In this document: piece after piece, positions 28,462 through 37,135 of the stretch
How positions within the stretch are numbered: position 1 is the first letter of the stretch
Layout of the letters: each line of letters begins with the position of its first letter
Source: Streptomyces sp. G44
GTDB taxonomy: Bacteria; Actinomycetota; Actinomycetes; Streptomycetales; Streptomycetaceae
Assembly: GCF_016905445.1 (NCBI RefSeq)
Contig: NZ_JAFEXF010000004.1
Coordinates: 62,001 to 126,000 of the forward strand
Reading direction: 5' to 3'
DNA length: 64,000 nucleotides
Notes under the pieces: model-generated
The model's input: the letters and a program-made list of their open reading frames with translations, nothing else
Database searches by the model: none
What the model was told of the DNA's origin: nothing
Position numbers and translations under genes: made by a program

Positions 28462-29319
28462 CTAGCGGGGCTCCCCCTCCCCTGGGCACGTCCCAGCGGA
28501 TGCCCTGGGGGGCGCCTCGGCGGATGCCCCGAGGAACGCCCGCAGGATCTCCTCGCCCGCCGCGATCCCGCGCTGCGGCAGCACCGTGAGGCCGGGGGCC
28601 ACGAAGCCCGTGTCGGCCAGTTCGCCGTGGCCGGGGCGCCAGGCGCGGTCCGCCGCGAGCAGCAGGTCGGTGTCGAGCAGCGAGTCACCCGCGGCGAGGA
28701 TCTCGTCCGCCTCGACCCGCCGCGCGACCTCCCGCAGCGCCGCGCTCTTGGTGAGCGGCTTCGGCACCGCGTAGATCTTGCGGCCCTGGAGCGAGACCGT
28801 CCAGCCGCGCCCCTCCGCCCACGCGGCGAGCTCCTTGACCCAGCCCTCGGGCAGCAGCGCGCGCTCCACGACCAGATACGCGAAGAGGTCCTCGGCGACG
28901 CGTTCCTTGAGCAGCCAGGCCGGGTCGGCGGTGCGCACGAGGTGGGCGCGCACCTCGTCGAGGGAGGCGGACTCGTCGGCGAGGCGGCGCGCCACCCGGG
29001 CCCGCCAGTCGGCGTCGGAGACGCCGTCGACGAGGATGTGCCCGCCGTTGGCGCAGATCGCGAACCGCGGCGGCGGTCCGGGCAGGTGGATGCGCCCGTA
29101 CTGTTCGCGCGTCCGTGTCGTGGTCGGTACGAAGACCGTGGTGCGGACCAGCTCGTCGAGGAGCCCGGCGGCGGCCTCGGTGACGTACGACAGCGGCAGG
29201 CCTTGGTACACCTCGACGCAGAGCAGGCGCGGCGCCTCGGCGTCGGGCATGGTCAGGCCGAGGGCGGCGGCGGAGTAGATGAGCGTGCGGTCGAGATCGC
29301 TGGCGACGAGCTTCGTCAC
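28462..29319 (-). CDS. HAD-superfamily phosphatase of the Ter-associated biosynthetic operon
   Basis: The 285-residue protein has motif I ASDLDRTLIYS with the Asp nucleophile at its start. VPTTTRTREQYGRI in the N-terminal third is motif II. KPLTKSAALREV holds the motif III lysine, and LAAGDSLLDTDLLLAAD is motif IV, all typical of Cof/SPP-like HAD enzymes. The GTG at 29319 overlaps the stop of the preceding gene by 4 bases (GTGA), so translation is coupled. In published analyses of Ter systems a HAD phosphatase is part of a predicted nucleoside-like metabolite pathway; that role is inferred here from context. Confidence 0.85.
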   Translation of the reverse strand: MTKLVASDLDRTLIYSAAALGLTMPDAEAPRLLCVEVYQGLPLSYVTEAAAGLLDELVRTTVFVPTTTRTREQYGRIHLPGPPPRFAICANGGHILVDGVSDADWRARVARRLADESASLDEVRAHLVRTADPAWLLKERVAEDLFAYLVVERALLPEGWVKELAAWAEGRGWTVSLQGRKIYAVPKPLTKSAALREVARRVEADEILAAGDSLLDTDLLLAADRAWRPGHGELADTGFVAPGLTVLPQRGIAAGEEILRAFLGASAEAPPRASAGTCPGEGEPR

Positions 29320-31850
29320 TGGGAGGCCTCCGCCCGGTCGTCGGCGCCGCCCGCGGCGACGGCCCTGCCGTCCGCCCCCGTCGCGCCCCGCGTGTACTTG
29401 GGGTGGATCAGTCCGACGCAGCTGTAGGGGAGTTCGCCGACCTCCTCGACGGGTACGCCCCGCTGTTCGGCGAGCAGGCGTATGTGGTCGAGGTCCGCCC
29501 CCGCGCCCGCGCGGGCCAGGATCTTCCAGGGGACGCGGCGCAGCAGCACACGGGTCGTCTCGCCGACGCCGGGCTTGACCAGGTTCACGTCGTGGATGCC
29601 GTACTCCTCGCTGATCCGCTCGACCGCCGCCCAGCCCTCCCAGGTCGGCGTCCGGTCGGCGGAGAGCGCCTCCTTGACCTGGGCCTCCACGGCGTCGGTG
29701 ACGTCGTCGAAGCGGGCCACGACCGCGTCGACGAAGTCGCCGGAGACATCGGCGTCCGCGAGTTCGCGGTAGAACTTCGCGCCGTGGAAGTCGTCGGGTC
29801 CGACCAGGTCGGCGCGGAGCACGGTGCGGGAGATCAGCCCCGACACCGTGGAGTTGAGGCAGGCGGAGGGGATGAGGAAGTCCTCGCGCGTGCCGTAGGT
29901 GCGCACGCACGAGCCGGGGTCGGCGAGCACCGCGATCTCGGGGCTGAAGCCCACCGCACCGCCACCGGCCTCGAACTCCCGTATCGCGTCCGCCAGTTCG
30001 CGGGTGATCGCGCCCTTACCCGTCCAGCCGTCGACGAAGACGACGTCGGCGGGGTCGTGGTGGGCGGCGAGCCAGCGCAGCGCGTTGGCGTCGATGCCGC
30101 GGCCGCGCACGATCGACACGGCGTAGTGCGGCAGGTCGAGGCCGTGCCGGTGCGCGGCCCAGCGGCGCATGAGGACGCCGACGGGGGTGCCGGCGCGGGC
30201 CAGCGAGACCAGGACCACCGGACGCGGTGACCTCTCGGCGAGGACGATCTCGGTGACCGTGCCGACGGCCTGGGCGATGCGGGCGGCGGAGGTGCCGAGC
30301 GCGGCGTGGAACAGCGCCCGGTAGCGCTCGCTCGGCTGGTACTCGACCGGCAGCGACTCGGCGTAGTGCGCGCCACCGCTCTGTATCGCCTCCTCGCGCT
30401 CCTCCGTGGGGGCTTCGAGCGTCACGGAGGAGAGGTCCTGGAGCAGCCAGCCGACGTCTTCGGGCGCGTACGAGGAGAAGGCGGGGCCGCGGAGGGGCTC
30501 GGGCAGCATGGGGGACCTTTCGGGGGCGGGCGCGCCCCGCGGGGGAACGTACGAGGGGACGACGGCCAGCAGCACGTGCCCGGCATGCGCGGAGAGCTGC
30601 GCGAGCAGGCCGTCGGGCGCGTGCAGTCGCGGGGTGTCCGCGACCGAGTCCACGACCGCGACGACCGCGTCGAAGCCGCCGCCCGCGACGTTGTACGCGA
30701 ACCGGGGCGCGGCCTCGTCGGCAGGCTGACCGGCGGGCTGATCCGCGGGATCGTCGTGCGCGGGGAAGACGAGGCGGGTGCGGATCGCGTAGCCGGGGTC
30801 GTCCACGGCGAGCACGGGTGAGCGGGTCGTGGTGGAGAACCGCACGTCCGCGTCGATCCGCCGCTCCAGCTCCACGCCGAGCGCCAGCGGCGCGTACATC
30901 AGCTCCTCGAAGCCGAGAACGAGCACGCGGCCGCGGCGCGCGCCCTCGGGCAGGGCCTGCGCGATCCGCTCGGCCATGCCGGGCAGGGCGTCCTGGAGCC
31001 GGGCGCGATGCGCGGGCGTGAAGCCGTGCCGCCCGCCGTCGGGCAGTCCGGAGGGCCAGCCCAGCTCGACACGGGTGATCGTCCCGCGCTCCCCGGTGGG
31101 CGGCGCGGCGGGGGCCGTGTCGTACTCGGCGACCAGCGCCTGTCCCTTATCCAGGACACCGTCGGGCAGCCGCACCGTCCCGGACGCCAGTGCGACCAGG
31201 TCGACGCGGGCGCCGATCTCGCGGGCGAAGGCGGCCAGGCGGCCCCGGTCCTCGGGCGAGCGCATGTCGACCAGCGCGACTATCACGTACCGCTCCCGCG
31301 GAAACCGTGCGTGCAGGGCGCGGATGGTGTTCAGGACGGTGTTGCCGGTGGAGAACTCGTCGTCGACGAGGACCAGGGGGCCGTCCCCGGCGAGCAACCG
31401 GGGGTCCTCGGGCAGCAGCAGGTGCGAGGTGGCGTGGGAGTGGGACTCCTCGAAGCCGCCGGCGCGCTCGACGCCCTCGACGGGGCGCCGCGTGGAGTGC
31501 AGATAGGGCGCGAGGGCGAGGCCGTCGGCGACGCAGTGGCCGAGGCCGGTCGCGGTCTCCGCGTAGCCGAGGACGACGGCGCGCCGCGACTCGTCGTCAC
31601 CGAGCAGCTCCCGCACCCGCACGCCGAGGCCGTGCCCGGCCCCGTGGACGACGGAGGGGTGCTGCGGCACGTGCTTGCCGAGGACGTTCGACACCAGGAG
31701 GTGGGCCCGCTTGGGGTTGCGCCGCAGCGCGAGCCCGAGCAGGCCGGGCAGCGTCTCGTCGCCGTCGAGCCCGACCCCGAGCCGCTCGGCGACCCAGCTG
31801 CCGGACCACACCGCGTTCTGTGGCACGTACGTCATGTTCCTCGCGTTCAT
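29316..31850 (-). CDS. Fused phosphoribosyltransferase-TRSP / StiP-type-PELOTA protein of the Ter system
   Basis: The 844-residue protein looks like two usual neighbours joined. The first half has a PRPP loop, VLVDDEFSTGNTVLNTI (about 156-172), of the orotate-PRTase-like PRTase_2 group, then a TRSP-like domain (VLVLGFEELMYAPLALGVEL). The second half has another PRTase-like fold, VVFVDGWTGKGAITREL, with LIPSACLNSTVSGLISRTVL as in StiP. It ends with a PELOTA-type RNA-binding domain (VNLVKPGVGETTRVLLRRVP). The ATG at 31850 shares one base with the stop of the upstream aldolase gene (TGATG). It probably builds a ribosyl-linked metabolite in stress response. Confidence 0.8.
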   Translation of the reverse strand: MNARNMTYVPQNAVWSGSWVAERLGVGLDGDETLPGLLGLALRRNPKRAHLLVSNVLGKHVPQHPSVVHGAGHGLGVRVRELLGDDESRRAVVLGYAETATGLGHCVADGLALAPYLHSTRRPVEGVERAGGFEESHSHATSHLLLPEDPRLLAGDGPLVLVDDEFSTGNTVLNTIRALHARFPRERYVIVALVDMRSPEDRGRLAAFAREIGARVDLVALASGTVRLPDGVLDKGQALVAEYDTAPAAPPTGERGTITRVELGWPSGLPDGGRHGFTPAHRARLQDALPGMAERIAQALPEGARRGRVLVLGFEELMYAPLALGVELERRIDADVRFSTTTRSPVLAVDDPGYAIRTRLVFPAHDDPADQPAGQPADEAAPRFAYNVAGGGFDAVVAVVDSVADTPRLHAPDGLLAQLSAHAGHVLLAVVPSYVPPRGAPAPERSPMLPEPLRGPAFSSYAPEDVGWLLQDLSSVTLEAPTEEREEAIQSGGAHYAESLPVEYQPSERYRALFHAALGTSAARIAQAVGTVTEIVLAERSPRPVVLVSLARAGTPVGVLMRRWAAHRHGLDLPHYAVSIVRGRGIDANALRWLAAHHDPADVVFVDGWTGKGAITRELADAIREFEAGGGAVGFSPEIAVLADPGSCVRTYGTREDFLIPSACLNSTVSGLISRTVLRADLVGPDDFHGAKFYRELADADVSGDFVDAVVARFDDVTDAVEAQVKEALSADRTPTWEGWAAVERISEEYGIHDVNLVKPGVGETTRVLLRRVPWKILARAGAGADLDHIRLLAEQRGVPVEEVGELPYSCVGLIHPKYTRGATGADGRAVAAGGADDRAEASQ

Positions 31851-33025
31851 CAGCCGGGCAACCCGGCGGTCAGCAGTTCCACGAAGCCGATGTCCTCCTT
31901 GGCGACGCCGAAGACCTCGGCACGCCGCAGGGTCCGCTCCGCCCAGGCGCGGTGCGGCTTCACTTCGTTCATCTTGTTCGTGTACGACGAGCGCAGCACT
32001 CCGCCGCCGTCCCGCTCCGGGCGCAGGATGTCCTCGGCGTCGCTGAACTCCTCGTGACTGACGACCGACAGGGCGTGGACGGGCAGCACGTGCGAGGGGT
32101 GGATGCAAGTCTTGCCGAGCAGGCCGTTGGCCCGGTCGAGCTCGATCTCGCGGAGCAGGCCGTCCATGTCGTGCTCGATGAGGGCCTGGCGCAGCTCCTC
32201 CGCCCGCCCCTGGAGGAAGGGGCTGCGACGCAGCTGCGGCTTGAACATCCTCTCCTGGACGCGGAAGTACTCCCACACGGGCCCGGTCACGGTGAACCCG
32301 GTGCCGTCGGCCCTGCCGAGGACGTTCACCACGTCGGCGATGACGGACGCCACGATCTGCACGTCGTACGCGGTCATGTCCGGCGGCCTGCGCAGACCGT
32401 AGGCGGAGCAGAAGTCGGTGACGCCCAGGCGCAGGGCGAGGACCCGGTCGCGGTACTTGTCGACGGTGCGGGCGATCCCGGCGAGGGTCTCGGCGCGGCT
32501 CTCCAGGTGCAGCAGCTCGGGCGACTCCAGGACGGGCATGGCGAAGAGCCGCCGCCCGCCGAGGGCGTCGGCCGCCGTCTCCGCGACCGTGAGGGCCTCC
32601 AGGAACGGAACTCCTCGTTCCTCGGTGAACTTGGGCAGTACGAATCCGGACAGCAGCCGCAGGCTCGGGCCGAGCCTGCGGGTGAGGTCGGGAATCTGCT
32701 CGGCGGCGCGGACCCGGACGAAGAGCAGCGGGGGTTCCACGCCCCTGTCCGCGAGGTCGGCGAACTGCCGGACGAGGTTCTCCTCGGCGTCCGCCACCTC
32801 GGCGTCGTCGATGGAGTCCTCCAGGCAGACCACCATGGACGTGACGCCGCGGCCGCCCTGCTTCAGGATGTCGTCGGCGAGGCGGGGGCGGGTGGCGGGG
32901 CTGTAGAGGGTGGCGCCGAGCGCGGACGCGAGCAGGTGGGGCGGGGAGTCCGCGGTGAAGGCACACGGCTCCCGATGGAAGAGGCGCTGTCGCACCTCTG
33001 GGGCGATGTGCCCGAAATGACGCAT
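31850..33025 (-). CDS. HpcH/HpaI-like aldolase (citrate-lyase beta family) heading the Ter-linked operon
   Basis: The 391-residue protein belongs to the C-C lyase group: MVVCLEDSIDDAEVADAEEN carries the metal-binding acidic residues, and FAMPVLESPELLH and GLLGKTCIHPSHVLPVHAL are late family blocks. It is longer than a typical CitE. This is the lyase found in the predicted biosynthetic module of Ter systems. It is first in a three-gene operon, with overlaps of 1 and 4 bases to the PRTase and HAD genes. The ATG at 33025 follows GGGGA. The substrate is unknown. Confidence 0.85.
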   Translation of the reverse strand: MRHFGHIAPEVRQRLFHREPCAFTADSPPHLLASALGATLYSPATRPRLADDILKQGGRGVTSMVVCLEDSIDDAEVADAEENLVRQFADLADRGVEPPLLFVRVRAAEQIPDLTRRLGPSLRLLSGFVLPKFTEERGVPFLEALTVAETAADALGGRRLFAMPVLESPELLHLESRAETLAGIARTVDKYRDRVLALRLGVTDFCSAYGLRRPPDMTAYDVQIVASVIADVVNVLGRADGTGFTVTGPVWEYFRVQERMFKPQLRRSPFLQGRAEELRQALIEHDMDGLLREIELDRANGLLGKTCIHPSHVLPVHALSVVSHEEFSDAEDILRPERDGGGVLRSSYTNKMNEVKPHRAWAERTLRRAEVFGVAKEDIGFVELLTAGLPG

Positions 33026-33051
33026 GTGATTCCCCTGGTGTCGCCGTTTTC

Positions 33052-33071
33052 GAACCGTTGTGAACCGTTGT
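33052..33071. promoter_or_regulatory. Tandem 10-bp repeats in the divergent aldolase/TerD promoter region
   Basis: GAACCGTTGT occurs twice head-to-tail (33052-33061, 33062-33071), directly upstream of the aldolase start. An exact 10-bp period places the two copies on the same helix face, as for a cooperative regulator site. The adjoining 33085-33095 patch (GGTAATAGTACG) is AT-rich and may hold a -10. The rest of 33026-33274 contains no gene. Confidence 0.45.
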
Positions 33072-33274
33072 GATGTGGCCGGTAATAGTACGTAGGGACG
33101 GGTGTCAGGGGTTCCCGACGGGCATGAACTTCAGGTAACCCGGCTGTGTCGCACACGCTCACCACACAACCGTCGCACGCTCGCGCCACCCGCAGGTCAG
33201 GCGCCTGCCGACGCGGCCGGGCCGGTGAGCCCCCCACGTTGTCCCGCCCCCGCGGGGGAAGGCAGGATGATCGC

Positions 33275-34240
33275 ATGACGCACGCGATGTTGAAGGGGTC
33301 CAACGTCCCTCTCGGGGCTTCGGCGGTCCGCGCCGTGCTGCGCTGGGCCCCCGGCCAGGGCGTCCCCGACGTCGACGCGTCGGCGCTGCTGCTCGGCGGT
33401 GACGGCCGGGTCCGCTCCGACGAGGACTTCGTCTTCTACAACCAGCCGCGCCACCCCGGCGGCAAGGTCTGGCGGCTCGGCAAGAAGCGCGTCGCCGAGG
33501 GCCTGACCGACACGATCCAGACAGACCTGGCCGGCATGGAGGGCGCCGTCGACCGGGTACTCCTCGTCGCGTCGGCGGAGGGCGTCGCCTTCGCACGCGT
33601 CCCGGCGCTGCGCATCCTGCTGTACGACGCCGTGGTCGCCGACGGCGAGCCGCTCGCCTACTTCGACATCACTCCGCAGACCGGCGAGGAGACGGCGCTG
33701 ATCTGCGGGGAGCTGTACCGCCGCGGCGAGGGCTGGAAGTTCCGGGCCCTCGGCGAGGGATACACCAACGGCCTGGAGGGACTCGCCTCCGACTTCGGGA
33801 TCTCGGTGGACGACACGGAGTCCGCGGAGCCGCAGGCGGCCGCCCCCGGGGCGGACTTCCCGCCGCCGCCGCAGCAGCACGCGCCGCAGCCCCAGCCGTC
33901 CATGGGCCCGGCCCAGCCGTCGGTCGCGCAGCCGCTGCCCCAGCCGGCCGGGGCTCAGCCGCTGCCCTCCATGGCCCAGCCGCTGCCCCGGCCCCCCGTG
34001 GCGCAGCCGCCCGCCCAGCCTGCGTACGGCTATCCGCCCGAGCCGCCCCGCCACACGGCGCCCCAGCCTGCGTACGGGTACCCGCCGGCGGCGCCCACGC
34101 AGCCCACGCCGATCGGCGGGCCCCCGCCGACGCCGCACCCCGCACAGCCTTCGTACGGCTATCCGCAGCCGGTGGTGGCCCCGGTGCCGGACCCGAACTT
34201 CCGGCTGCCTCCGCAGGGCCCGCAGTTCCTGCCGCGCTGA
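33275..34240 (+). CDS. TerD-domain protein with long Pro/Gln-rich tail
   Basis: The 321-residue protein has a TerD domain in the first about 185 residues: VDASALLLGGDGRVRSDEDF with Ca2+-type Asp residues, FVFYNQPRHPGG, and GEGWKFRALGEGYTNGLEGL at the end. The remaining about 135 residues are Pro/Gln/Ala-rich with repeated AYGYPP and QPLP motifs, likely disordered. TerD domains bind Ca2+ and act in stress resistance to tellurite, phage and oxidants. It is divergent from the biosynthetic operon and probably shares its control. The ATG at 33275 follows GGCAGGA. Confidence 0.85.
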   Translation: MTHAMLKGSNVPLGASAVRAVLRWAPGQGVPDVDASALLLGGDGRVRSDEDFVFYNQPRHPGGKVWRLGKKRVAEGLTDTIQTDLAGMEGAVDRVLLVASAEGVAFARVPALRILLYDAVVADGEPLAYFDITPQTGEETALICGELYRRGEGWKFRALGEGYTNGLEGLASDFGISVDDTESAEPQAAAPGADFPPPPQQHAPQPQPSMGPAQPSVAQPLPQPAGAQPLPSMAQPLPRPPVAQPPAQPAYGYPPEPPRHTAPQPAYGYPPAAPTQPTPIGGPPPTPHPAQPSYGYPQPVVAPVPDPNFRLPPQGPQFLPR

Positions 34241-34292
34241 GTCGCCGCCGGGCGCGGCGGCATCGCCGGGCCCGGCGGGGAGGGGCACGGGC

Positions 34293-35033
34293 TCAGCCGA
34301 CCTTGGTCTTGTAGCCCCTGCCCCATTGCAGCCCCCAGCCGTAGAGCCGGTCGAGCTCGGCCTGGAAGCCGTAGACGAACTTCACCTCGCGGCGGACGAT
34401 CAGCTCGTCCTTCACGTTCTCGATGGAGACGACCGCGCACGAGCGGGCCTGCGGCTGACGCTCGTCCAGGTCGATCTCGATCCGCGGCCCGTTGCTGGGA
34501 TACAGCGTGACCTTCGCCTGCGTACGGTCGAAAGCCGGCGTCTGGTCGTAGATGTACGCGAAGACCAGCAGCCGCTTGATGTTCTCGCGGTGGTCGAGGT
34601 TGACGTAGATCGTCTCCCCGGAGGGCGACCCGAACCGGTCGTCACCGCTCAGCTTCACGTACGGCGGCGCGTTGAGGCTCCCGAAGAAGCCCCCCAGCGG
34701 CTGTACGACGCCCTTGGCGCCGTCCATCAGCTCGTACAGACAGCCGATGTCGAGGTCGACGTTGACCACGCCCTGGGTGTGTGCCTGCACCACATCGGGC
34801 TGGAACATCTTGAGCGGGTGCCGCAGCAGGCCCCGGGACCCGCGGTCCTTGCCCATGAAGTCGGACGTCCGCATCTGCCAGGAGAGGTTGACGCGCAGGT
34901 TGCCGGTGGCCGCGCCCTGTTTGCTGAGCGAGACCGTGGGGTTCCGTTTGGTCAGTTCGATGGAGTTGGTCGCGGCGCCGCCCGAATCGAAGTCCATCGA
35001 ACGCCCTCGCCGCAGACCGTCCCAGAAGGACAT
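34293..35033 (-). CDS. TerA-like/TerD-superfamily stress protein
   Basis: The 246-residue protein has the Ter fold. An N-terminal short segment is followed by LTKRNPTVSLSKQG, VNVDLDIGCLYELMDGAKG with conserved acidic residues, and HRENIKRLLVFAYIYDQTP. It fits TerA-like members, which lack one of the Ca2+ loops of TerD. It probably works with the two TerD proteins and the TerC-type membrane protein encoded just upstream. The ATG at 35033 follows a G-rich site (GGGGGCGG). A hairpin separates it from the DUF475 gene, so it may have its own promoter. Confidence 0.8.
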   Translation of the reverse strand: MSFWDGLRRGRSMDFDSGGAATNSIELTKRNPTVSLSKQGAATGNLRVNLSWQMRTSDFMGKDRGSRGLLRHPLKMFQPDVVQAHTQGVVNVDLDIGCLYELMDGAKGVVQPLGGFFGSLNAPPYVKLSGDDRFGSPSGETIYVNLDHRENIKRLLVFAYIYDQTPAFDRTQAKVTLYPSNGPRIEIDLDERQPQARSCAVVSIENVKDELIVRREVKFVYGFQAELDRLYGWGLQWGRGYKTKVG

Positions 35034-35096
35034 GCCGCCCCCAAGTGTCCTCGTGCCGCATACGACTGCCGGTGGTGCCGGCCGGAAAAGACCGGC

Positions 35097-35133
35097 GGGG
35101 CGGCCATGAGGACTCCTCCTCGATGGCCGCCCC
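35097..35133 (-). terminator. Hairpin terminator between DUF475 and TerA-like genes
   Basis: GGGGCGGCCAT (35097-35107) pairs perfectly with ATGGCCGCCCC (35123-35133) across a 15-base loop. It lies about 90 bases after the DUF475 stop codon and before the TerA-like start, both on the minus strand. Confidence 0.7.
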
Positions 35134-35224
35134 GCTCAGAGCGTTCCTCACCCTGGCCGCCGTCACACTCCGGAGTGCGGAATCGGACAGCTCGGCAGGG
35201 GAATCGGTCAGTGATCAGCCGGCG

Positions 35225-36370
35225 TCAGACGCCGGACGAGACCTCTGTCTTCTCACCCGGGCTGCCGTGTCCCTCGGCCGCCGCGAGCCGCCTGTTGCGC
35301 AGCACGGACGAGACGAAGGACCAGCCGATCAGGATGACACCGACAGAACCGGTGATGAGCTCGTGGATCTCGTACTGGATGGTGACGAGGAGGATCACGG
35401 CGAGGGCACCGATCGCGTAGTGCGCGCCGTGCTCCAGGTAGACGTAGTCGTCGAGGGTGCCCTGGCGGACCAGGTAGACGGTGAGCGACCGGACGTACAT
35501 GGCGCCGATGCCGAGGCCGAGCGCCATCAGCACGATGTCATTGGTGACGGCGAAGGCACCGATGACGCCGTCGAAGGAGAACGACGCGTCCAGGACCTCC
35601 AGGTAGAGGAACATGAAGAACGCGGCCTTGCCCGCCATCACGACGGCGGACACCTGCTTGCCGGTCTTCTTGGCCTCTTCCTCGGCCTCGTGCTCGCGCT
35701 CCTCCTCTTCCTCCAGCTTGTTCTCGAAGTAGCCGGAGAGGCCGCCCACCACGAGATAGGTGATGAGTCCCGCGATACCGGAGATCAGGACCGTCTGCGC
35801 CTTGTCCACATGGACGCCGCCGTGCTGGTGGGCCTGGGTGGCGAAGGTCATGGCGGTGATCAGGAGCACGATGAGCGCGATGCAGACCGACAGCATGTCG
35901 ACCTTGCCGAGCTTGGCGAGCGGACGCTCGATCCAGCCCAGCCACTTGATGTCACGGTCCTCGAAGACGAAGTCGAGGAAGATCATCAGGAGGAACATGC
36001 CACCGAAGGCGGCGATCGACGGGTGAGCGTCAGTGACCAGCTGCTGGTACCGGTCCTTGTCGTTGAGCGCGAGGCGCACCGCCTCGATCGGGCCGGTCTT
36101 GGCACTGATGGCGACAATCACGACGGGGAAGACCAGCCGCATGCCGAAGACCGCGATCAGGACACCGATGGTGAGGAAGATCTTCTGCCAGAAGGCACTC
36201 ATCTTCTTCAGGATTCCGGCGTTGACCACCGCGTTGTCGAAGGACAGCGAGATCTCGAGGATGGACAGGATCGCGACGACACCAAATCCTGCCCACCCCC
36301 CGTAGAGCACCGCGGCGACAAGGCCGAGCGCGGTCACCGCGAACGACCAGCCGAAGGTTTTCAGAATCAC
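35225..36370 (-). CDS. DUF475/TerC-superfamily integral membrane protein
   Basis: The 381-residue protein has about 9 membrane helices. The TerC-type acidic sites are LSILEISLSFDNAVVNAG (about 35-52) and YLEVLDASFSFDGVIGAF in the second half, a duplicated E-x-x-x-S-F-D-N/G pattern that probably binds metal. A long charged cytosolic loop (NKLEEEEEREHEAEEEAKK) lies between the halves. TerC proteins export Mn2+ or help metalate secreted proteins and partner with TerD. The GTG at 36370 is used with a weak GGGTAA site. It follows the TerD gene by 64 bases and may be cotranscribed. Confidence 0.85.
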   Translation of the reverse strand: MILKTFGWSFAVTALGLVAAVLYGGWAGFGVVAILSILEISLSFDNAVVNAGILKKMSAFWQKIFLTIGVLIAVFGMRLVFPVVIVAISAKTGPIEAVRLALNDKDRYQQLVTDAHPSIAAFGGMFLLMIFLDFVFEDRDIKWLGWIERPLAKLGKVDMLSVCIALIVLLITAMTFATQAHQHGGVHVDKAQTVLISGIAGLITYLVVGGLSGYFENKLEEEEEREHEAEEEAKKTGKQVSAVVMAGKAAFFMFLYLEVLDASFSFDGVIGAFAVTNDIVLMALGLGIGAMYVRSLTVYLVRQGTLDDYVYLEHGAHYAIGALAVILLVTIQYEIHELITGSVGVILIGWSFVSSVLRNRRLAAAEGHGSPGEKTEVSSGV

Positions 36371-36434
36371 TGGTTACCCAATCGTGTGTGTACGGGCTCC
36401 CGTTTGGCGGTCTCCCCCGCGCCGGTCCCCGGCT

Positions 36435-37010
36435 TTACGAAACGTTGACCCCGAAGTCTAGAGCGATGCCTCGCAGGCCCGACGCGTACCCCTGGCCGAC
36501 GGCACGGAACTTCCACTCTCCTCCGTACCGGTACACCTCACCGAAGATCATCGCGGTCTCCGTCGAGGCGTCCTCGCTGAGGTCGTAGCGAGCGAGCTCC
36601 TGTCCGTCCGCCTGGTTCACCACCCGGATGAACGCGTTGGAGACCTGACCGAAAGCCTGCCCGCGATGGTCGGCGTCATGAATCGACACCGGGAAGATGA
36701 TTTTGTCGCAGTGGGCCGGGACCTTGGAGAGGTCGACCAGGAGCGACTCGTCGTCGCCGTCGCCCTCACCGGTGAGGTTGTCGCCAGTGTGTTCGACGGA
36801 GCCGTCGGGGCTCTTCAGGTTGTTGTAGAAGACGAACCACTCGTCACCGAGGACCTTGCCCGCCGCGCACAGGAGAGCGCTGGCGTCGAGGTCGAAGGGG
36901 GCGCCGGTGGTGGAACGCGCGTCCCAGCCGAGGCCGACCAGGATCTGGGTGAGGTTCGGTGCGGCCTTGGAGAGGGAGACGTTGCCTCCCTTGGCGAGTG
37001 TGACGCCCAT
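36435..37010 (-). CDS. TerD-family Ca2+-binding stress protein (copy 1)
   Basis: The 191-residue protein has the full TerD signature. [20 protein letters not shown] opens it, [20 protein letters not shown] and [20 protein letters not shown] hold the acidic Ca2+ sites, and [20 protein letters not shown] closes it. It is the same length as the next TerD and clearly its paralogue. TerD proteins are cytosolic and associate with TerC-type membrane partners; that partner gene follows directly. GGAGG precedes the ATG at 37010. Confidence 0.9.
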   Translation of the reverse strand: MGVTLAKGGNVSLSKAAPNLTQILVGLGWDARSTTGAPFDLDASALLCAAGKVLGDEWFVFYNNLKSPDGSVEHTGDNLTGEGDGDDESLLVDLSKVPAHCDKIIFPVSIHDADHRGQAFGQVSNAFIRVVNQADGQELARYDLSEDASTETAMIFGEVYRYGGEWKFRAVGQGYASGLRGIALDFGVNVS

Positions 37011-37076
37011 GTTCGTGGTCCTCCCCTGAGTGACGAGAGTGCCCCCGAACGGACGGGGACACACGGTGGTGAGCAC

Positions 37077-37113
37077 GTCCGGCGCCGCACCTCATGCGTG
37101 TGCGGCGCCGGAC
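37077..37113 (-). terminator. Hairpin terminator between the two TerD genes
   Basis: GTCCGGCGCCGCA (37077-37089) pairs perfectly with TGCGGCGCCGGAC (37101-37113); the loop is 11 bases. It starts 23 bases after the stop of TerD copy 2, so the two TerD genes are probably separate transcripts. Confidence 0.8.
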
Positions 37114-37135
37114 GACAAGGCGGAGGCTGCTCGGC

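Noticed and set aside
33045..33060. TTTTCGAACCGTT considered as a second copy of the tRNA-Val 3' end (att site)
   Set aside because: Only a short T-loop-like match is shared; flanking bases differ, and it is part of the local tandem repeat.
33197..34288. A 363-codon minus-strand frame opposite the TerD-tail gene
   Set aside because: Antisense shadow of a Pro/Gln-rich coding repeat; no ribosome site or domain.
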